DNA of 64,000 nucleotides from an uncultured Christensenellaceae bacterium (lineage in GTDB: Bacteria; Bacillota; Clostridia; Christensenellales; UBA3700), in NCBI GenBank assembly GCA_944380295.1, contig CALWHE010000004.1:40681-104680 (forward strand), written 5' to 3'. Both the position numbers and the translations under genes were made by a program. Of the stretch, positions 1-7,878 are shown in pieces. Under the pieces are notes generated by a model that did not search any database, had not been told where the DNA came from, and worked only from the letters and a program-made list of their open reading frames with translations. Numbering within the stretch: position 1 is the stretch's first letter; each line of letters starts with the position of its first letter.

Positions 1-204
1 GATTTTAAGTCCGCGCATGTCCAGCTGCTTTTTGAGTTGAGCGGTATCTTTGGGATACTTGTTGCCCACCTCGCAGCCGGAAAAACCGGCGAGAGCCATC
101 TCGCTCACGCATTGCTTAAAGGTGTTTTCCGCGCCCAGATCGGGCATGTCGTCATTGGTCCAGGCGATGGGCGCTATGCCCAGCTTTATCTTGTTTTTGT
201 CCAT
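1..204 (-). CDS. iolE: Myo-inosose-2 dehydratase IolE, N-terminal part only (runs off the window)
   Basis: IolE dehydrates scyllo-inosose (2-keto-myo-inositol) to the diketone that IolD hydrolyses, a cytoplasmic step of myo-inositol catabolism. Only the first 68 codons are in the window; the frame is open at base 1. The visible start contains [14 protein letters not shown], followed by [18 protein letters not shown] and EVGNKYP, the characteristic N-terminus of this xylose-isomerase-like TIM-barrel family. The ATG at 204 is preceded by GAGGGAG. It begins 9 bases after the iolD stop, so it is the distal gene of the iolC-B-D-E operon. Identification rests on family signatures and operon context and is firm. 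Confidence 0.93.
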   Translation of the reverse strand, partial: MDKNKIKLGIAPIAWTNDDMPDLGAENTFKQCVSEMALAGFSGCEVGNKYPKDTAQLKKQLDMRGLKI

Positions 205-213
205 AACTCCCTC

Positions 214-2136
214 TCAATATTTTCTTGCGCGGGCGAGATGTTCCTGCCTGTCCTCGCGCGCTTTTTTCTGCTTTTCCGTGCGCGGGTTCTGCGTCACGCC
301 CACGTTCCACCAGCCGTCGTAACCGTGCGTCATGGTCTTGGGCGCGGTCTTGATGTCTATGAGGGTGGAAACGCTCTGTTTGAGGCTGTCCCTCAGCGCC
401 GCGCGCAGCTCTTCCAGGGTGCGCACGGAGTAAGCCTTGCAGCCGTATCCCTCCGCCACCTTGGCAAAATCCACGTTCATGAACCTGCCCTCTCTGATGG
501 GTTTGTCCCCTTCACGATAGCGCAGTTCCGTGCAGAGCGCGTCCACGCCCTGCTCCATCTGCAAATTGTTGATACAGCCGAAAGAGGCGTTGTCAAAGAG
601 CAGCACGTTTATCTTCACGCCCTCTTGCAGCGCGGTGACCAGCTCCGAGTGCAGCATGAAAAAGCTACCGTCGCCCACCATGGCGTAAACCTCTCTCTCC
701 GGCTCGGCGAGCTTGCTGCCCAGCGCGCCGGCTATCTCGTATCCCATGCAGGAGTAGCCGTATTCCATATTGTAAGCGTCTTTCGTATCCGTGGTCCACA
801 TGCGTTGCAAGTCGCCGGGCAGAGAGCCTGCCGAACCCACTATTATCGCGTTTGCCGGTATCTCTTCCCGCACCGCCGCCACAGCCGCCGTCTGCGCCAC
901 CGCGCCGCCGTGCGCCTTGATAAAGCCGCTTATCGCGTCGGGCATTTTGGAGCCTATCTCGCCGGGCGAATTTTCGTCAAGCTCGATGCCGGCAAGGCGG
1001 TCGTATTCTTTTTTCCATTCCTTCTTTGCCCTTTCCGTCTCCTCGCCCCACTCGCTGCGGTATTCTCCCAGCGCGATGTGCAAGATCTCCAAGCCCGCCT
1101 TGGCGTCGCAGGTCATCTTGACCGCGTCCAGCTTGCCGCCGTGGAAGTCGGAGGCGTTGAGCGTGAGCACCTTTTTATCCGCAAACAGCTCTTTGCTGCC
1201 CGTGGTGAAATCGGTAAAGCGCGTGCCCACGGCTATTATCAGATCCGCCTGCCGCACCAGCGCGTTGGCGCAGGAATTGCCCGTCACGCCCAAGCCGCCC
1301 GCATTGAGCGGGTGGGAAGAAGGCAGCGCGCTCTTGCCCGCCTGCGTTTCCGCAAAGGGAACGTTGTGCTCTTCCGCAAACTCTTTGAGCGCCGCGCCCG
1401 CTTCCGAATAGCGCACGCCGCCGCCCGCGATGAGCAGGGGCTTTTTTGCCGCTCTCACGGCAGCCACTCCCTCTTCAAGCTCCTCGCGCACGGGCAGAGG
1501 ACGCGTGATCTTGTGCACGCGCTTGCGGAAAAATTCTTCCGGATAATCAAAGGTTTCCCCCTGCACGTCCTGGGGCAGAGCGATCGCCGCCGCGCCCGTG
1601 TGCGCCGGGTCGGTGAGCACGCGCATGGCGCCGGTGAGGGCGGACATTATCTGCTCCGGACGGGTGATTCGGTCGAAAAAGCGGGTCACGGCGCGAAAAG
1701 CGTCGTTGGTGGTGACGGTGGGGGAATAAAGCTGTTCTATCTGTTGCAGCACCGGGTCGGGCTGGCGGGAGGCAAAGGTGTCCCCGCAAAAGAGCAGCAG
1801 CGGGATGTTGTTCGCCGTTGCCGTGCCGGCGGCGGTGATCATGTTGGCAGCCCCCGGACCTATGGAAGACATGCAGGGCAGGATCTTGCGCCTGTTGTGC
1901 TGTTTGGCGTATGCTATGGCAACGTGCGCCATGCCCTGCTCGTTTTTACCCTGATACACTTTCAGTCCGTGGTTTGCCATGGAGAGCGCCTCGCCCACGC
2001 CCAGCACGCAGCCGTGTCCGAAGATGGTGAAAAACCCTTCCACAAACTTTTCTTCTTTCCCGTCCAGGGAAACGTATTGATTGTCCAGATATCTGACGAT
2101 CGCCTCTCCCAGGCTGATCTTGACCGTTTTTCCCAT
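214..2136 (-). CDS. iolD: 3D-(3,5/4)-trihydroxycyclohexane-1,2-dione hydrolase IolD
   Basis: This thiamine-diphosphate enzyme of 640 residues hydrolytically opens the cyclic diketone of inositol breakdown to 5-deoxy-glucuronate. The length matches the family. An N-terminal pyrimidine-binding domain carries the catalytic glutamate in GKNEQGM (about residue 66). A central domain is followed by a C-terminal PP domain with the ThDP/metal motif GDGSFFM and a downstream LLFDNASFG. It lies between iolB (15-base gap) and iolE (9-base gap), in the order expected for an iol operon. The product feeds IolB, which is encoded just upstream. No frameshift or unusual composition is seen. Confidence 0.96.
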   Translation of the reverse strand: MGKTVKISLGEAIVRYLDNQYVSLDGKEEKFVEGFFTIFGHGCVLGVGEALSMANHGLKVYQGKNEQGMAHVAIAYAKQHNRRKILPCMSSIGPGAANMITAAGTATANNIPLLLFCGDTFASRQPDPVLQQIEQLYSPTVTTNDAFRAVTRFFDRITRPEQIMSALTGAMRVLTDPAHTGAAAIALPQDVQGETFDYPEEFFRKRVHKITRPLPVREELEEGVAAVRAAKKPLLIAGGGVRYSEAGAALKEFAEEHNVPFAETQAGKSALPSSHPLNAGGLGVTGNSCANALVRQADLIIAVGTRFTDFTTGSKELFADKKVLTLNASDFHGGKLDAVKMTCDAKAGLEILHIALGEYRSEWGEETERAKKEWKKEYDRLAGIELDENSPGEIGSKMPDAISGFIKAHGGAVAQTAAVAAVREEIPANAIIVGSAGSLPGDLQRMWTTDTKDAYNMEYGYSCMGYEIAGALGSKLAEPEREVYAMVGDGSFFMLHSELVTALQEGVKINVLLFDNASFGCINNLQMEQGVDALCTELRYREGDKPIREGRFMNVDFAKVAEGYGCKAYSVRTLEELRAALRDSLKQSVSTLIDIKTAPKTMTHGYDGWWNVGVTQNPRTEKQKKAREDRQEHLARARKY

Positions 2137-2151
2137 AATTTTCCCTCCTCT

Positions 2152-2919
2152 TTATTCTTCCCAATGCTTAAAGCGCGGATCCACGATACGCGTCTTGTCC
2201 CAGGGGTTCCCGGGCAGATGGCGGATCATCCAGCAGCAATACATGGGATAGCCGGGCGCGGTGACCTGCACGTGCGTTTTGCCGCCGGGGAAACAGCCGG
2301 CGCTGCCGTCTTTCACCGTGTATGCCTTGTTGCCGATAAAGCACGCTCCGAAGCCCTCCGGGGCGGGCAGCTTGTAATAATAAACTTCCGGCTGCGGGTG
2401 GGAATGGGGCAGATAACTCCACCACCTGCCCTGACGGGCGATCACCTCTCCCACCACCAGGTTGGAATAAGGCGCGTTGGAATAGTCGAACACCGTGTTC
2501 ACGTCGCGCACGGCGGTGTTTTCCCACAGTCCCTCGCAGGATACGGTGCGGATAACGTCTTCTTTGCCGTAAAATTTGGCGGGGAACACGGCGGGGTTTT
2601 CCGTGGCGAGATATATTATTTCGCAATCGGATACCGCGGTGACGGAGATGGTTGTGCCCTTGCAGGCGTGCAGCGTCACGGGCAGATCGGTGAACACGTC
2701 CGTGCGCAGAGCGCGCCGGCGGATCTCTCCGCAGGAAAAAACCGCCTCTCCTTCCGTGAGCAGCACGCAGATCTCCTTGTCGCTCTTCATAAAGCGTCTG
2801 CGCGTGCCCGCCTGCATTTTTATGACGCGGATGTCCATGAGCATGTCTTTATTCCTGCCGCCCACGGAACATATCTTTTTTACGCCGTGTTCATCGAATT
2901 CCGGATACAAAAAAGCCAT
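2152..2919 (-). CDS. iolB: 5-deoxy-glucuronate isomerase IolB
   Basis: IolB isomerises 5-deoxy-glucuronate to 2-deoxy-5-keto-gluconate, the substrate of IolC. The 255-residue protein has the two-cupin layout of the family. The metal-binding motif HSHPQPEVYYY lies near residue 170 and GGKTHVQVTAPGYPMYCCW follows towards the C-terminus. The length is slightly shorter than the usual ~270. It starts 9 bases after the iolC stop with a GGAGG-type ribosome site, so it is translated from the same mRNA as iolC and iolD. Identification is firm from motif and context. Confidence 0.94.
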   Translation of the reverse strand: MAFLYPEFDEHGVKKICSVGGRNKDMLMDIRVIKMQAGTRRRFMKSDKEICVLLTEGEAVFSCGEIRRRALRTDVFTDLPVTLHACKGTTISVTAVSDCEIIYLATENPAVFPAKFYGKEDVIRTVSCEGLWENTAVRDVNTVFDYSNAPYSNLVVGEVIARQGRWWSYLPHSHPQPEVYYYKLPAPEGFGACFIGNKAYTVKDGSAGCFPGGKTHVQVTAPGYPMYCCWMIRHLPGNPWDKTRIVDPRFKHWEE

Positions 2920-2928
2920 ATTTCCCTC

Positions 2929-3945
2929 CTATTTGCGTGCGACCATGTCGCCGTAAGTCTTTTTTTCTTCCGCTATGAATTTTTCCAGCTCCGCCATGGT
3001 GGGCATAAATTCCGAACAGCCGTGCGCCGCCACCAGCATGGAAGCGGACGCGCTGCCCATTTCCAGACAGTCCATGATGTCCTTTCCCGCAAACAGCGCC
3101 GCCAAAAACGCCGAACCGTAACCGTCGCCGCCGCCGAAAGATTTGAACGCCTTGACCGGGAAAGGCTTGATGTCGTATTTTTTGCCGTCGCAGGTGTGGG
3201 CGGTGGAGCCTTCCTTGCCGTGTTTGATGATGACTATCTTGGCACCCCTGCCCGTCCAGTAAGCGGCGGTCTGCTCGTCCGTGGCGCCGGGCATGTATAT
3301 GCTCTCCGTGAGGTCGTATTCCTCGCGCGAGCCCATGATGACGTCCGCCTTTTCCGCCGCAGCGGTGTAATAAACGGAGATCTCTTCCTTGTTTTTCCAG
3401 TTGTAAGGGCGGTAATCTATGTCGAAAATAACGCGCGTGCCGCACTTTTTTGCCAAAAGTATCGCTTTGAGCGCCGCCTCGCGCGAAGGGCTTTGCGCCA
3501 GCGCCGTGCCCGATACCAGCAGCGCCTTGGCAGAGGCGATATATTCCTCGTCCACGTCCTGCGGCTCCAACATCAGATCGGCAACGCCGTCACGATACAT
3601 GAGTATGCTGCTCTCCGTGGGCGAGAGTATCTCCGTGAAGGTAAGCCCCAGCTTTTCCCCGTGCTCCGCGCGGGTGATATGGGAGATGTCTATGCCCTCT
3701 TTTGCAAAAAACTCCGTGACGTAATCGCCGAATCTGTCGTCCGACACCTTGCCGATAAAGCCCACTTTGCCGCCCAGGCGCGCCAAGCCCACCGCCACGT
3801 TGGCGGGGGATCCGCCCAGATATTTGCGGTATTCTTTGCTTTCGCTCAGCGGTTTGAAGTAATCAAGGGGGTTGAAATCTATCGCCACTCTGCCCAGGGC
3901 GATGAGATCGAGCGCTCTTTCTTGCTCAAAAGATACGTAATTCAT
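2929..3945 (-). CDS. iolC: 5-dehydro-2-deoxygluconokinase IolC (PfkB family)
   Basis: IolC phosphorylates 2-deoxy-5-keto-gluconate with ATP; the product is later cleaved by IolJ-type aldolase, which is not in this window. I place the start at the ATG at 3945 (MNYVSFEQER), with GGGAGGAAATT immediately upstream, giving 338 residues. A longer upstream frame has no ribosome site. PfkB features: an N-terminal GRVAIDFNP, the sugar-binding GGSPANVAVGLARLGG, and the C-terminal signature FGGGDGYGSAF holding the catalytic aspartate. It is the first gene of iolC-B-D-E. No IolR or inositol transporter gene is visible here. Confidence 0.93.
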   Translation of the reverse strand: MNYVSFEQERALDLIALGRVAIDFNPLDYFKPLSESKEYRKYLGGSPANVAVGLARLGGKVGFIGKVSDDRFGDYVTEFFAKEGIDISHITRAEHGEKLGLTFTEILSPTESSILMYRDGVADLMLEPQDVDEEYIASAKALLVSGTALAQSPSREAALKAILLAKKCGTRVIFDIDYRPYNWKNKEEISVYYTAAAEKADVIMGSREEYDLTESIYMPGATDEQTAAYWTGRGAKIVIIKHGKEGSTAHTCDGKKYDIKPFPVKAFKSFGGGDGYGSAFLAALFAGKDIMDCLEMGSASASMLVAAHGCSEFMPTMAELEKFIAEEKKTYGDMVARK

Positions 3946-3999
3946 AATTTCCTCCCGCGGCAAAAAACAAGACTTATCTCTCCGCCGCATAATTATGAT

Positions 4000-4029
4000 A
4001 ATATATTTTATAATGCAAAGCAATATCAA
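4000..4029 (-). promoter_or_regulatory. Candidate promoter of the iolCBDE operon
   Basis: On the minus strand TTGATA, an 18-base spacer and TATATT lie 55 bases upstream of the iolC start, in the only AT-rich part of the intergenic region. Other A/T-rich hexamers overlap it, so the exact -10 is uncertain. No recognisable IolR operator was identified. Confidence 0.45.
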
Positions 4030-4259
4030 TTGATCGCCTTAACAAAAAATATCCCCGTTTCGTCCATAAATTTTACATTCTTTTTTCACAAAATTTATCG
4101 ACACACAGGCGATGTTTTTCTGCAAAAAACCTTGCTTTTTTGCGGTTTTTTCGTAAATTTTTGTTCGTTGCAAAAATTTACTTAACCGTAAGATTACCCC
4201 CTCCCATAACTTATTCTTGCTTTTTTCTGAAATTTTTAAGCAGATTGTAAACAAAACGC

Positions 4260-4288
4260 TTGACAGGCGCGCACATAGTTGCTAAAAT
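4260..4288 (+). promoter_or_regulatory. Sigma-A-type promoter of the SipW/TasA locus
   Basis: TTGACA (4260-4265), a 17-base spacer and TAAAAT (4283-4288) form a near-consensus housekeeping promoter. Transcription should start near 4295, about 170 bases before the first large gene at 4466. A terminator-like hairpin begins almost immediately downstream. The rest of the 3946-4465 intergenic stretch holds no convincing gene. Confidence 0.7.
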
Positions 4289-4301
4289 TCTTGGCGTTAA
4301 G

Positions 4302-4355
4302 GGACAAAGGGTGAAGTTATGAGCTTGCACTTTGTCCTTCTTTTTGCCTTTTTTT
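4302..4355 (+). terminator. Intrinsic terminator / possible attenuator in the leader of the SipW/TasA locus
   Basis: GGACAAAG (4302-4309) pairs with CTTTGTCC (4330-4337), followed by a T-rich run with TTTTT at 4341-4345 and seven T at 4349-4355. A second hairpin, GCCTTTTT (4346-4353) with AAAAAGGC (4371-4378), would sequester the T-run. The position just after the promoter suggests regulated readthrough, which is inference. Confidence 0.5.
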
Positions 4356-4357
4356 AA
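4319..4357 (+). CDS. Possible 12-codon leader peptide inside the terminator hairpin
   Basis: The ATG at 4319 opens a 12-codon frame, MSLHFVLLFAFF, ending in TAA at 4355. A weak ribosome site (AAGGGTG) lies upstream. The frame starts in the loop of the terminator hairpin and runs through its 3' arm and T-tract, so a translating ribosome would disturb termination. The Leu/Phe-rich sequence recalls amino-acid attenuation leaders in general, but the genes downstream are not biosynthetic. It may be chance. Confidence 0.25.
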   Translation: MSLHFVLLFAFF

Positions 4358-4465
4358 CGCGCGAACGCGGAAAAAGGCGAAAAACGAGCAAAACGCGGCG
4401 GTAAAACTCCGCCCGAAGCACGGCTGCCGCCGCGGCAAAAACGCGGGGCGGCGCAAGGAGAACGA

Positions 4466-4921
4466 ATGGGAAAAAAGGCTGTGGCGATCCTGATAACGGC
4501 GCTGGCGGTGATCACGATATGCACCGCGGTGGGCGCGGCTTACCTGGTGCAAAGCAAAGACTCCGAACTGGTTTTGAAAGACGCGGGCGACGCTTTTTCC
4601 GACAGCGTGGAGATAGAAGGCTTTGTGCCCGGACAGGCGGCGGAGCGGACCTTTAAGGCGCAGGCGCCCAAAGGGGCGGTGTTCACCCTGGCGCTGCGCG
4701 GAGAGGGAGAGCTGTGCGACTTTTTGCGGGTGAGCCTGACGATAAACGGAGAAGAGGTTTTTTCCGGCGCCTTTGCCGAATACAACGGCGCGGCGGCGGT
4801 GCGCGAGGTGTCCGGCGAATTCACCTTCACCCTCTCCTACTCCCTGCCGAGCGACGCGGGCAACGGCGCGCAGGGGCTGAAATGCAAAATAAGCGCAAAC
4901 TGCTCTTTGCAGGAAGCGTGA
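4466..4921 (+). CDS. Small exported protein of unknown function, first gene of the SipW/TasA locus
   Basis: A 151-residue protein with a clear N-terminal export segment: MGKK followed by about 22 hydrophobic residues ending near GAAYLVQS. The mature part is acidic and predicted beta-rich (FTLALRGEGE, SLTINGEEVF, GEFTFTLSYS), with one or two cysteines late in the chain. I do not recognise a named domain. A TasA/camelysin-like fold is suggested by the signal segment, which resembles the later genes, and by position next to sipW, but this is inference. AAGGAG precedes the ATG at a good distance. It is probably cotranscribed with sipW, 55 bases downstream. Confidence 0.75.
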   Translation: MGKKAVAILITALAVITICTAVGAAYLVQSKDSELVLKDAGDAFSDSVEIEGFVPGQAAERTFKAQAPKGAVFTLALRGEGELCDFLRVSLTINGEEVFSGAFAEYNGAAAVREVSGEFTFTLSYSLPSDAGNGAQGLKCKISANCSLQEA

Positions 4922-4925
4922 GCAA

Positions 4926-4971
4926 TGCCGCAGGGGTGCGGCGATAACGACCTGCCGCAGGGGTGCGGCGA
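4926..4971 (+). repeat. Two identical GC-rich hairpins in tandem before sipW
   Basis: A 19-base sequence, TGCCGCAGGGGTGCGGCGA, occurs at 4926-4944 and again at 4953-4971. Each copy folds as GCCGCA / TGCGGC around a GGGG loop. The pair fills most of the short gap before sipW, whose ATG at 4977 has no clear AGGAGG, so the hairpins may affect sipW translation or mRNA stability. Confidence 0.6.
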
Positions 4972-4976
4972 GAAAT

Positions 4977-5723
4977 ATGGCGGAAAACAAAATGAAACAG
5001 GAAAAAACTTTGCCGGAAGAAAAAGCTCCGGCAGCCCCCTCCAAGGGCAAAAAGGCGTGGAACGTCATCTCCACCGTGTTGGTCTTTGCACTGCTTGCCG
5101 TGGCGGTGAGCGCGCTTTGCGTATCCATAGCTTATCGAGTGCAGGGGCAAACGCTGACGGTGGGCGGCAAACAGTGGCGCATCGTGCTGACGGGCTCCAT
5201 GGAAGGCGAGGCGGAGGACTCCATCCGCACACACTCGCTGATAACGGTGCGCACGGTGCCGGAGGACGAGCAGGAGGCGCGCGAATTTTTCGCGGAGCTG
5301 GAAGTGGGCGACATCATCACCTTTTACGATACCTCGGCGGGAGCGCGGGAGTTGGTGGTGACCCACCGCATAACGGAAATAAGGCAGGCGGGCGGCTCTT
5401 ACGCCTATGTGACCAAGGGCGACGCCAACGCCACGCACGACGCGGCGGCGGTCCTGCCGAGCGAAGTCATCGGCGTGGTGACGGGCAGCAATTACGCGGC
5501 GGGCGCTTTCCTTTACTTTCTCACCTCGCGCACGGGGATAGTGGTGTTCCTGATAGTGCCGGCGGCGCTCATCATGATCTATGAGGTGTTCAACATCGCG
5601 CGCATGGTGAGCCGCGACAGGCAGCGCAAACGCGAGCGCGAGATGGAAGAAAAGCAGCGGGAGATAGACCGCCTGCGCAAAGAGTTGGAAGAAATGCAAA
5701 AGAGAGGTGAAAACAATGAGTGA
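4977..5723 (+). CDS. sipW: SipW-type (ER-like) signal peptidase I
   Basis: This membrane-bound signal peptidase of 248 residues belongs to the SipW class, which uses a Ser-His rather than Ser-Lys dyad and processes TasA-type exported proteins. Visible features: a cytoplasmic Lys/Glu-rich N-terminus, a transmembrane segment at about 28-52, the catalytic serine in VLTGSMEG (Ser74), histidine in VVTHRIT (His130) and TKGDAN with the conserved aspartate near 149. A second transmembrane segment spans about 183-205, followed by a highly charged coiled-coil tail (211-248). The tail overlaps the next gene by 8 bases. Five likely substrates are encoded just downstream. The long coiled-coil tail is unusual for B. 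subtilis SipW. Confidence 0.92.
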   Translation: MAENKMKQEKTLPEEKAPAAPSKGKKAWNVISTVLVFALLAVAVSALCVSIAYRVQGQTLTVGGKQWRIVLTGSMEGEAEDSIRTHSLITVRTVPEDEQEAREFFAELEVGDIITFYDTSAGARELVVTHRITEIRQAGGSYAYVTKGDANATHDAAAVLPSEVIGVVTGSNYAAGAFLYFLTSRTGIVVFLIVPAALIMIYEVFNIARMVSRDRQRKREREMEEKQREIDRLRKELEEMQKRGENNE

Positions 5724-6444
5724 GACCTTGTTTATCGTCTGCGTATCGATAGTGCTTGCCGTGGCAGTTTTGCTGGCGGTGTGGCTGATAATATCGCTGA
5801 TCCGCAGAAAAAAGCACGTGGAAGAAGTGAAAGTGGTGAGCGTGGACGGCGAAGAATATTATCTGGTGCCGCTGGGCGAAAAGGCGCCCGAACGCCCCGC
5901 CGCGCAGGCAAGCCCCGCTCCCGCGCAAGCGCCCGTCAAGACAAGCGCCGAGCCGGAAAGCGAAGCCGCAGCCGCGCTCGCGGACGGAGCCGTGCTGCTG
6001 CGCAGGAGCAGCGCTCTGCCCTATCCGCAGGCTTATGCGGCGCTGAGCGGCGCTCAGAAAAAACTGGTAGACGCCGTTTTGGCGCACGCGGAGAGCAAAA
6101 GCGGCTGCAAAACGGTGGTCAACGAGCACGCCGCCTGCGTTTACTTCGGCAAAAAGCAGTTGGTGCGCGTCCTGCTGCGCCGCGGCAGGATAATCGCGCG
6201 CATGCAAGTGCAGAACAACGCGCTGTGCGCTTATGCGGACGAAAACGACTTTGACATACGCGAAAAACCCGTGGACGTGCGCGTGGAAGACGCCCGCACC
6301 GTGGAGCACATAAAGGGCATGATAGACATCAATTACGCCACCTTTACGGAAGAGCGCGCCGCCAGGGAACAAAAGCAAAAAGAAGAACGTGCCAAAAGAA
6401 GGCAGGCAAAACGCCTTGCCGCCGCGGCGCACAAACAACATTAA
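5716..6444 (+). CDS. Single-pass membrane protein of unknown function, coupled to sipW
   Basis: A 242-residue protein starting at ATG 5716; GAGAGGTG just upstream is a good ribosome site, and the start lies inside the sipW 3' end (8-base overlap), indicating translational coupling. Residues 5-28 form one transmembrane segment followed by RRKK, so the bulk should be cytoplasmic. An Ala/Pro/Glu-rich linker (about 55-95) separates a compact domain of about 110 residues (YPQAYAALSGAQKKLVD to RTVEHIKGMID). The C-terminus is very basic and glutamine-rich. No named family is recognised. Because of its position between the peptidase and its likely substrates, a role in their export or assembly is a reasonable guess only. 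Confidence 0.8.
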   Translation: MSETLFIVCVSIVLAVAVLLAVWLIISLIRRKKHVEEVKVVSVDGEEYYLVPLGEKAPERPAAQASPAPAQAPVKTSAEPESEAAAALADGAVLLRRSSALPYPQAYAALSGAQKKLVDAVLAHAESKSGCKTVVNEHAACVYFGKKQLVRVLLRRGRIIARMQVQNNALCAYADENDFDIREKPVDVRVEDARTVEHIKGMIDINYATFTEERAAREQKQKEERAKRRQAKRLAAAAHKQH

Positions 6445-6463
6445 ATAAGAAGGAGAAAGAGCA

Positions 6464-7147
6464 ATGCAGAAAAAAGCTGTTTTGGCTTCCGTGCTGATAG
6501 CGCTGGTGTGCGTGACCGTGCTGGTGGCGGCGTCTGTGGCGCTGTTTTCGCAAAGCGCCACCGTGGACACTTACCTCAACGCGGGCGAGCTGAAAATATC
6601 GCTGGTGCGCACGGATCTGAAAGGACGTTTTGCGGATAAAAACGGCGTTTTGAGCGCCGAAAAGACCTTTACGGAAGACGTGGATCTGACCGACGCGGAG
6701 GCAACGGGCAATTCCGCCTTCAAATTCGGCAACGAGCAAAGCCCCGTCTTCAACGTGCCGGGCGTGTGGGAAGAGGCGTGGCTGAAACTCACCAACCTGG
6801 GCAACGTGGCGTTCGACTATTCCCTCACCTTCATATACGGAGAGGAAGGCGCGCCCGTGAGCGGCACCCCCGAATACAACCTGGCAAACAAACTTCTGGT
6901 GACTGTGTCCCTGCCCGACGGCACGCCGATCAAGAGCGGCACGCTGGCACAGACGGTGCAGGACGGAAAGCTGGAACTGGGCACGATAACGGCAACCAAC
7001 GCGCACGCCACCATCCGCGTCAAGGTGGAGCTGCCTTACGAGGCGGACAGCGTGGACGACGGCACGGGCGACACCGTTATGAACGCCAACCTCAAATTCG
7101 GCTTTGTGATAACCGCCACGCAGCACGTAGCGGGCGCGATAAATTAA
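6464..7147 (+). CDS. TasA-like exported protein 1 (SipW-type signal)
   Basis: A 227-residue exported protein. The N-terminus has a hydrophobic segment ending VAASVALFSQSATVDTYLNAGE, matching the SipW-dependent signal pattern (ALF followed by a short linker and a NAG/TG turn). The mature part is beta-rich with NVPGVWEEAWLKLTNLGNVAFDYSLTF, typical of TasA/camelysin proteins, where this conserved strand follows the export signal. It ends ...HVAGAIN with no anchor or LPXTG motif. AAGGAG precedes the ATG. It is 19 bases after the upstream membrane protein and 40 bases before the next paralogue. Likely role: secreted fibre or matrix subunit, by homology. Confidence 0.85.
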   Translation: MQKKAVLASVLIALVCVTVLVAASVALFSQSATVDTYLNAGELKISLVRTDLKGRFADKNGVLSAEKTFTEDVDLTDAEATGNSAFKFGNEQSPVFNVPGVWEEAWLKLTNLGNVAFDYSLTFIYGEEGAPVSGTPEYNLANKLLVTVSLPDGTPIKSGTLAQTVQDGKLELGTITATNAHATIRVKVELPYEADSVDDGTGDTVMNANLKFGFVITATQHVAGAIN

Positions 7148-7187
7148 AGAATACACGCCGAAAGGCATAACGTAAGGAGATAAAATC

Positions 7188-7859
7188 ATGAAAACAAAAA
7201 AAGCGACAATTTTATCCGCGGGGCTGATCGCCCTGCTGTGCGTGGCGGTGATCGCAGGCGCCACCTTTGCGCTCTTCGGCGTGAGCCGTGAGAACAAGAT
7301 AGTGGTGAGCACGGGCAGCGTGGACGTGAGCGCCGCGGCGAGCGACCTCACCACAAGCAGCCTTTCCGCCACCGATCCGAGCGGCACGGCGGTCAACGAT
7401 CCCGTCACCTCTTTCGCCACGGGCGGCACGGCAAAGCTGGAAGACGGCGTGCTCACCCTCACGGGCGTTGTGCCGGGAGATTCCGCCACCTTCACCCTCA
7501 CCGTGACCAACACGGGCAGCGTTTCCGCCAAACTGCGCGTGAACGCCGTCAAGGAAGTCACCGGTTCAAACGGCGCGGCGGACAAACTGCTCCTCTCCGT
7601 GAAAAACGGCAGCGAGAACTTCACCCTCGATACGTGGGCGTGCGGAACGGACGGCGCCGACCTTGTTCTGGCTCCCCAAGCCGTCCTCACCCTCACCGTG
7701 ACCGTGTCTTTGGACAAAAACGCGGTGCAGAGCGTGGGCGAAGACGGCGCGGTGGAACAGTTCATCTCCGCCGCCACCATCAAGCTCACCGTTTACGCGG
7801 GACAGGCGAACGCGGCGGGCACCGACCTGGACGGCGCGCTGGGCATAAACAACGACTGA
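7188..7859 (+). CDS. TasA-like exported protein 2 (SipW-type signal)
   Basis: A 223-residue paralogue with the signal CVAVIAGATFALFGVSRENKI... and VSTGSVDVSAAAS at the start of the mature chain. VVPGDSATFTLTVTNTGSVSAKLRV is the typical TasA-family strand that describes ordered beta-sandwich domains. It lacks cysteines in the mature part and any wall-anchoring motif. TAAGGAGAT before the ATG is a strong ribosome site. It sits between two further paralogues, forming a tandem gene family behind sipW. Predicted extracellular, possibly fibre-forming; the specific function is not visible. Confidence 0.85.
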   Translation: MKTKKATILSAGLIALLCVAVIAGATFALFGVSRENKIVVSTGSVDVSAAASDLTTSSLSATDPSGTAVNDPVTSFATGGTAKLEDGVLTLTGVVPGDSATFTLTVTNTGSVSAKLRVNAVKEVTGSNGAADKLLLSVKNGSENFTLDTWACGTDGADLVLAPQAVLTLTVTVSLDKNAVQSVGEDGAVEQFISAATIKLTVYAGQANAAGTDLDGALGINND

Positions 7860-7878
7860 TAATATAAGGAGATATAAA

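Noticed and set aside
37..4185. Very long plus-strand open frame (over 1300 codons) antisense to iolC-B-D-E
   Set aside because: It lies exactly opposite four well-supported inositol genes; its translation is Arg/His/Val-rich without family motifs, the usual shadow in GC-rich DNA.
4039..4254. Minus-strand 71-codon frame in the iolC-sipW gap
   Set aside because: Low-complexity Lys/Ile-rich translation of AT-rich DNA, no ribosome site, overlaps the regulatory region.
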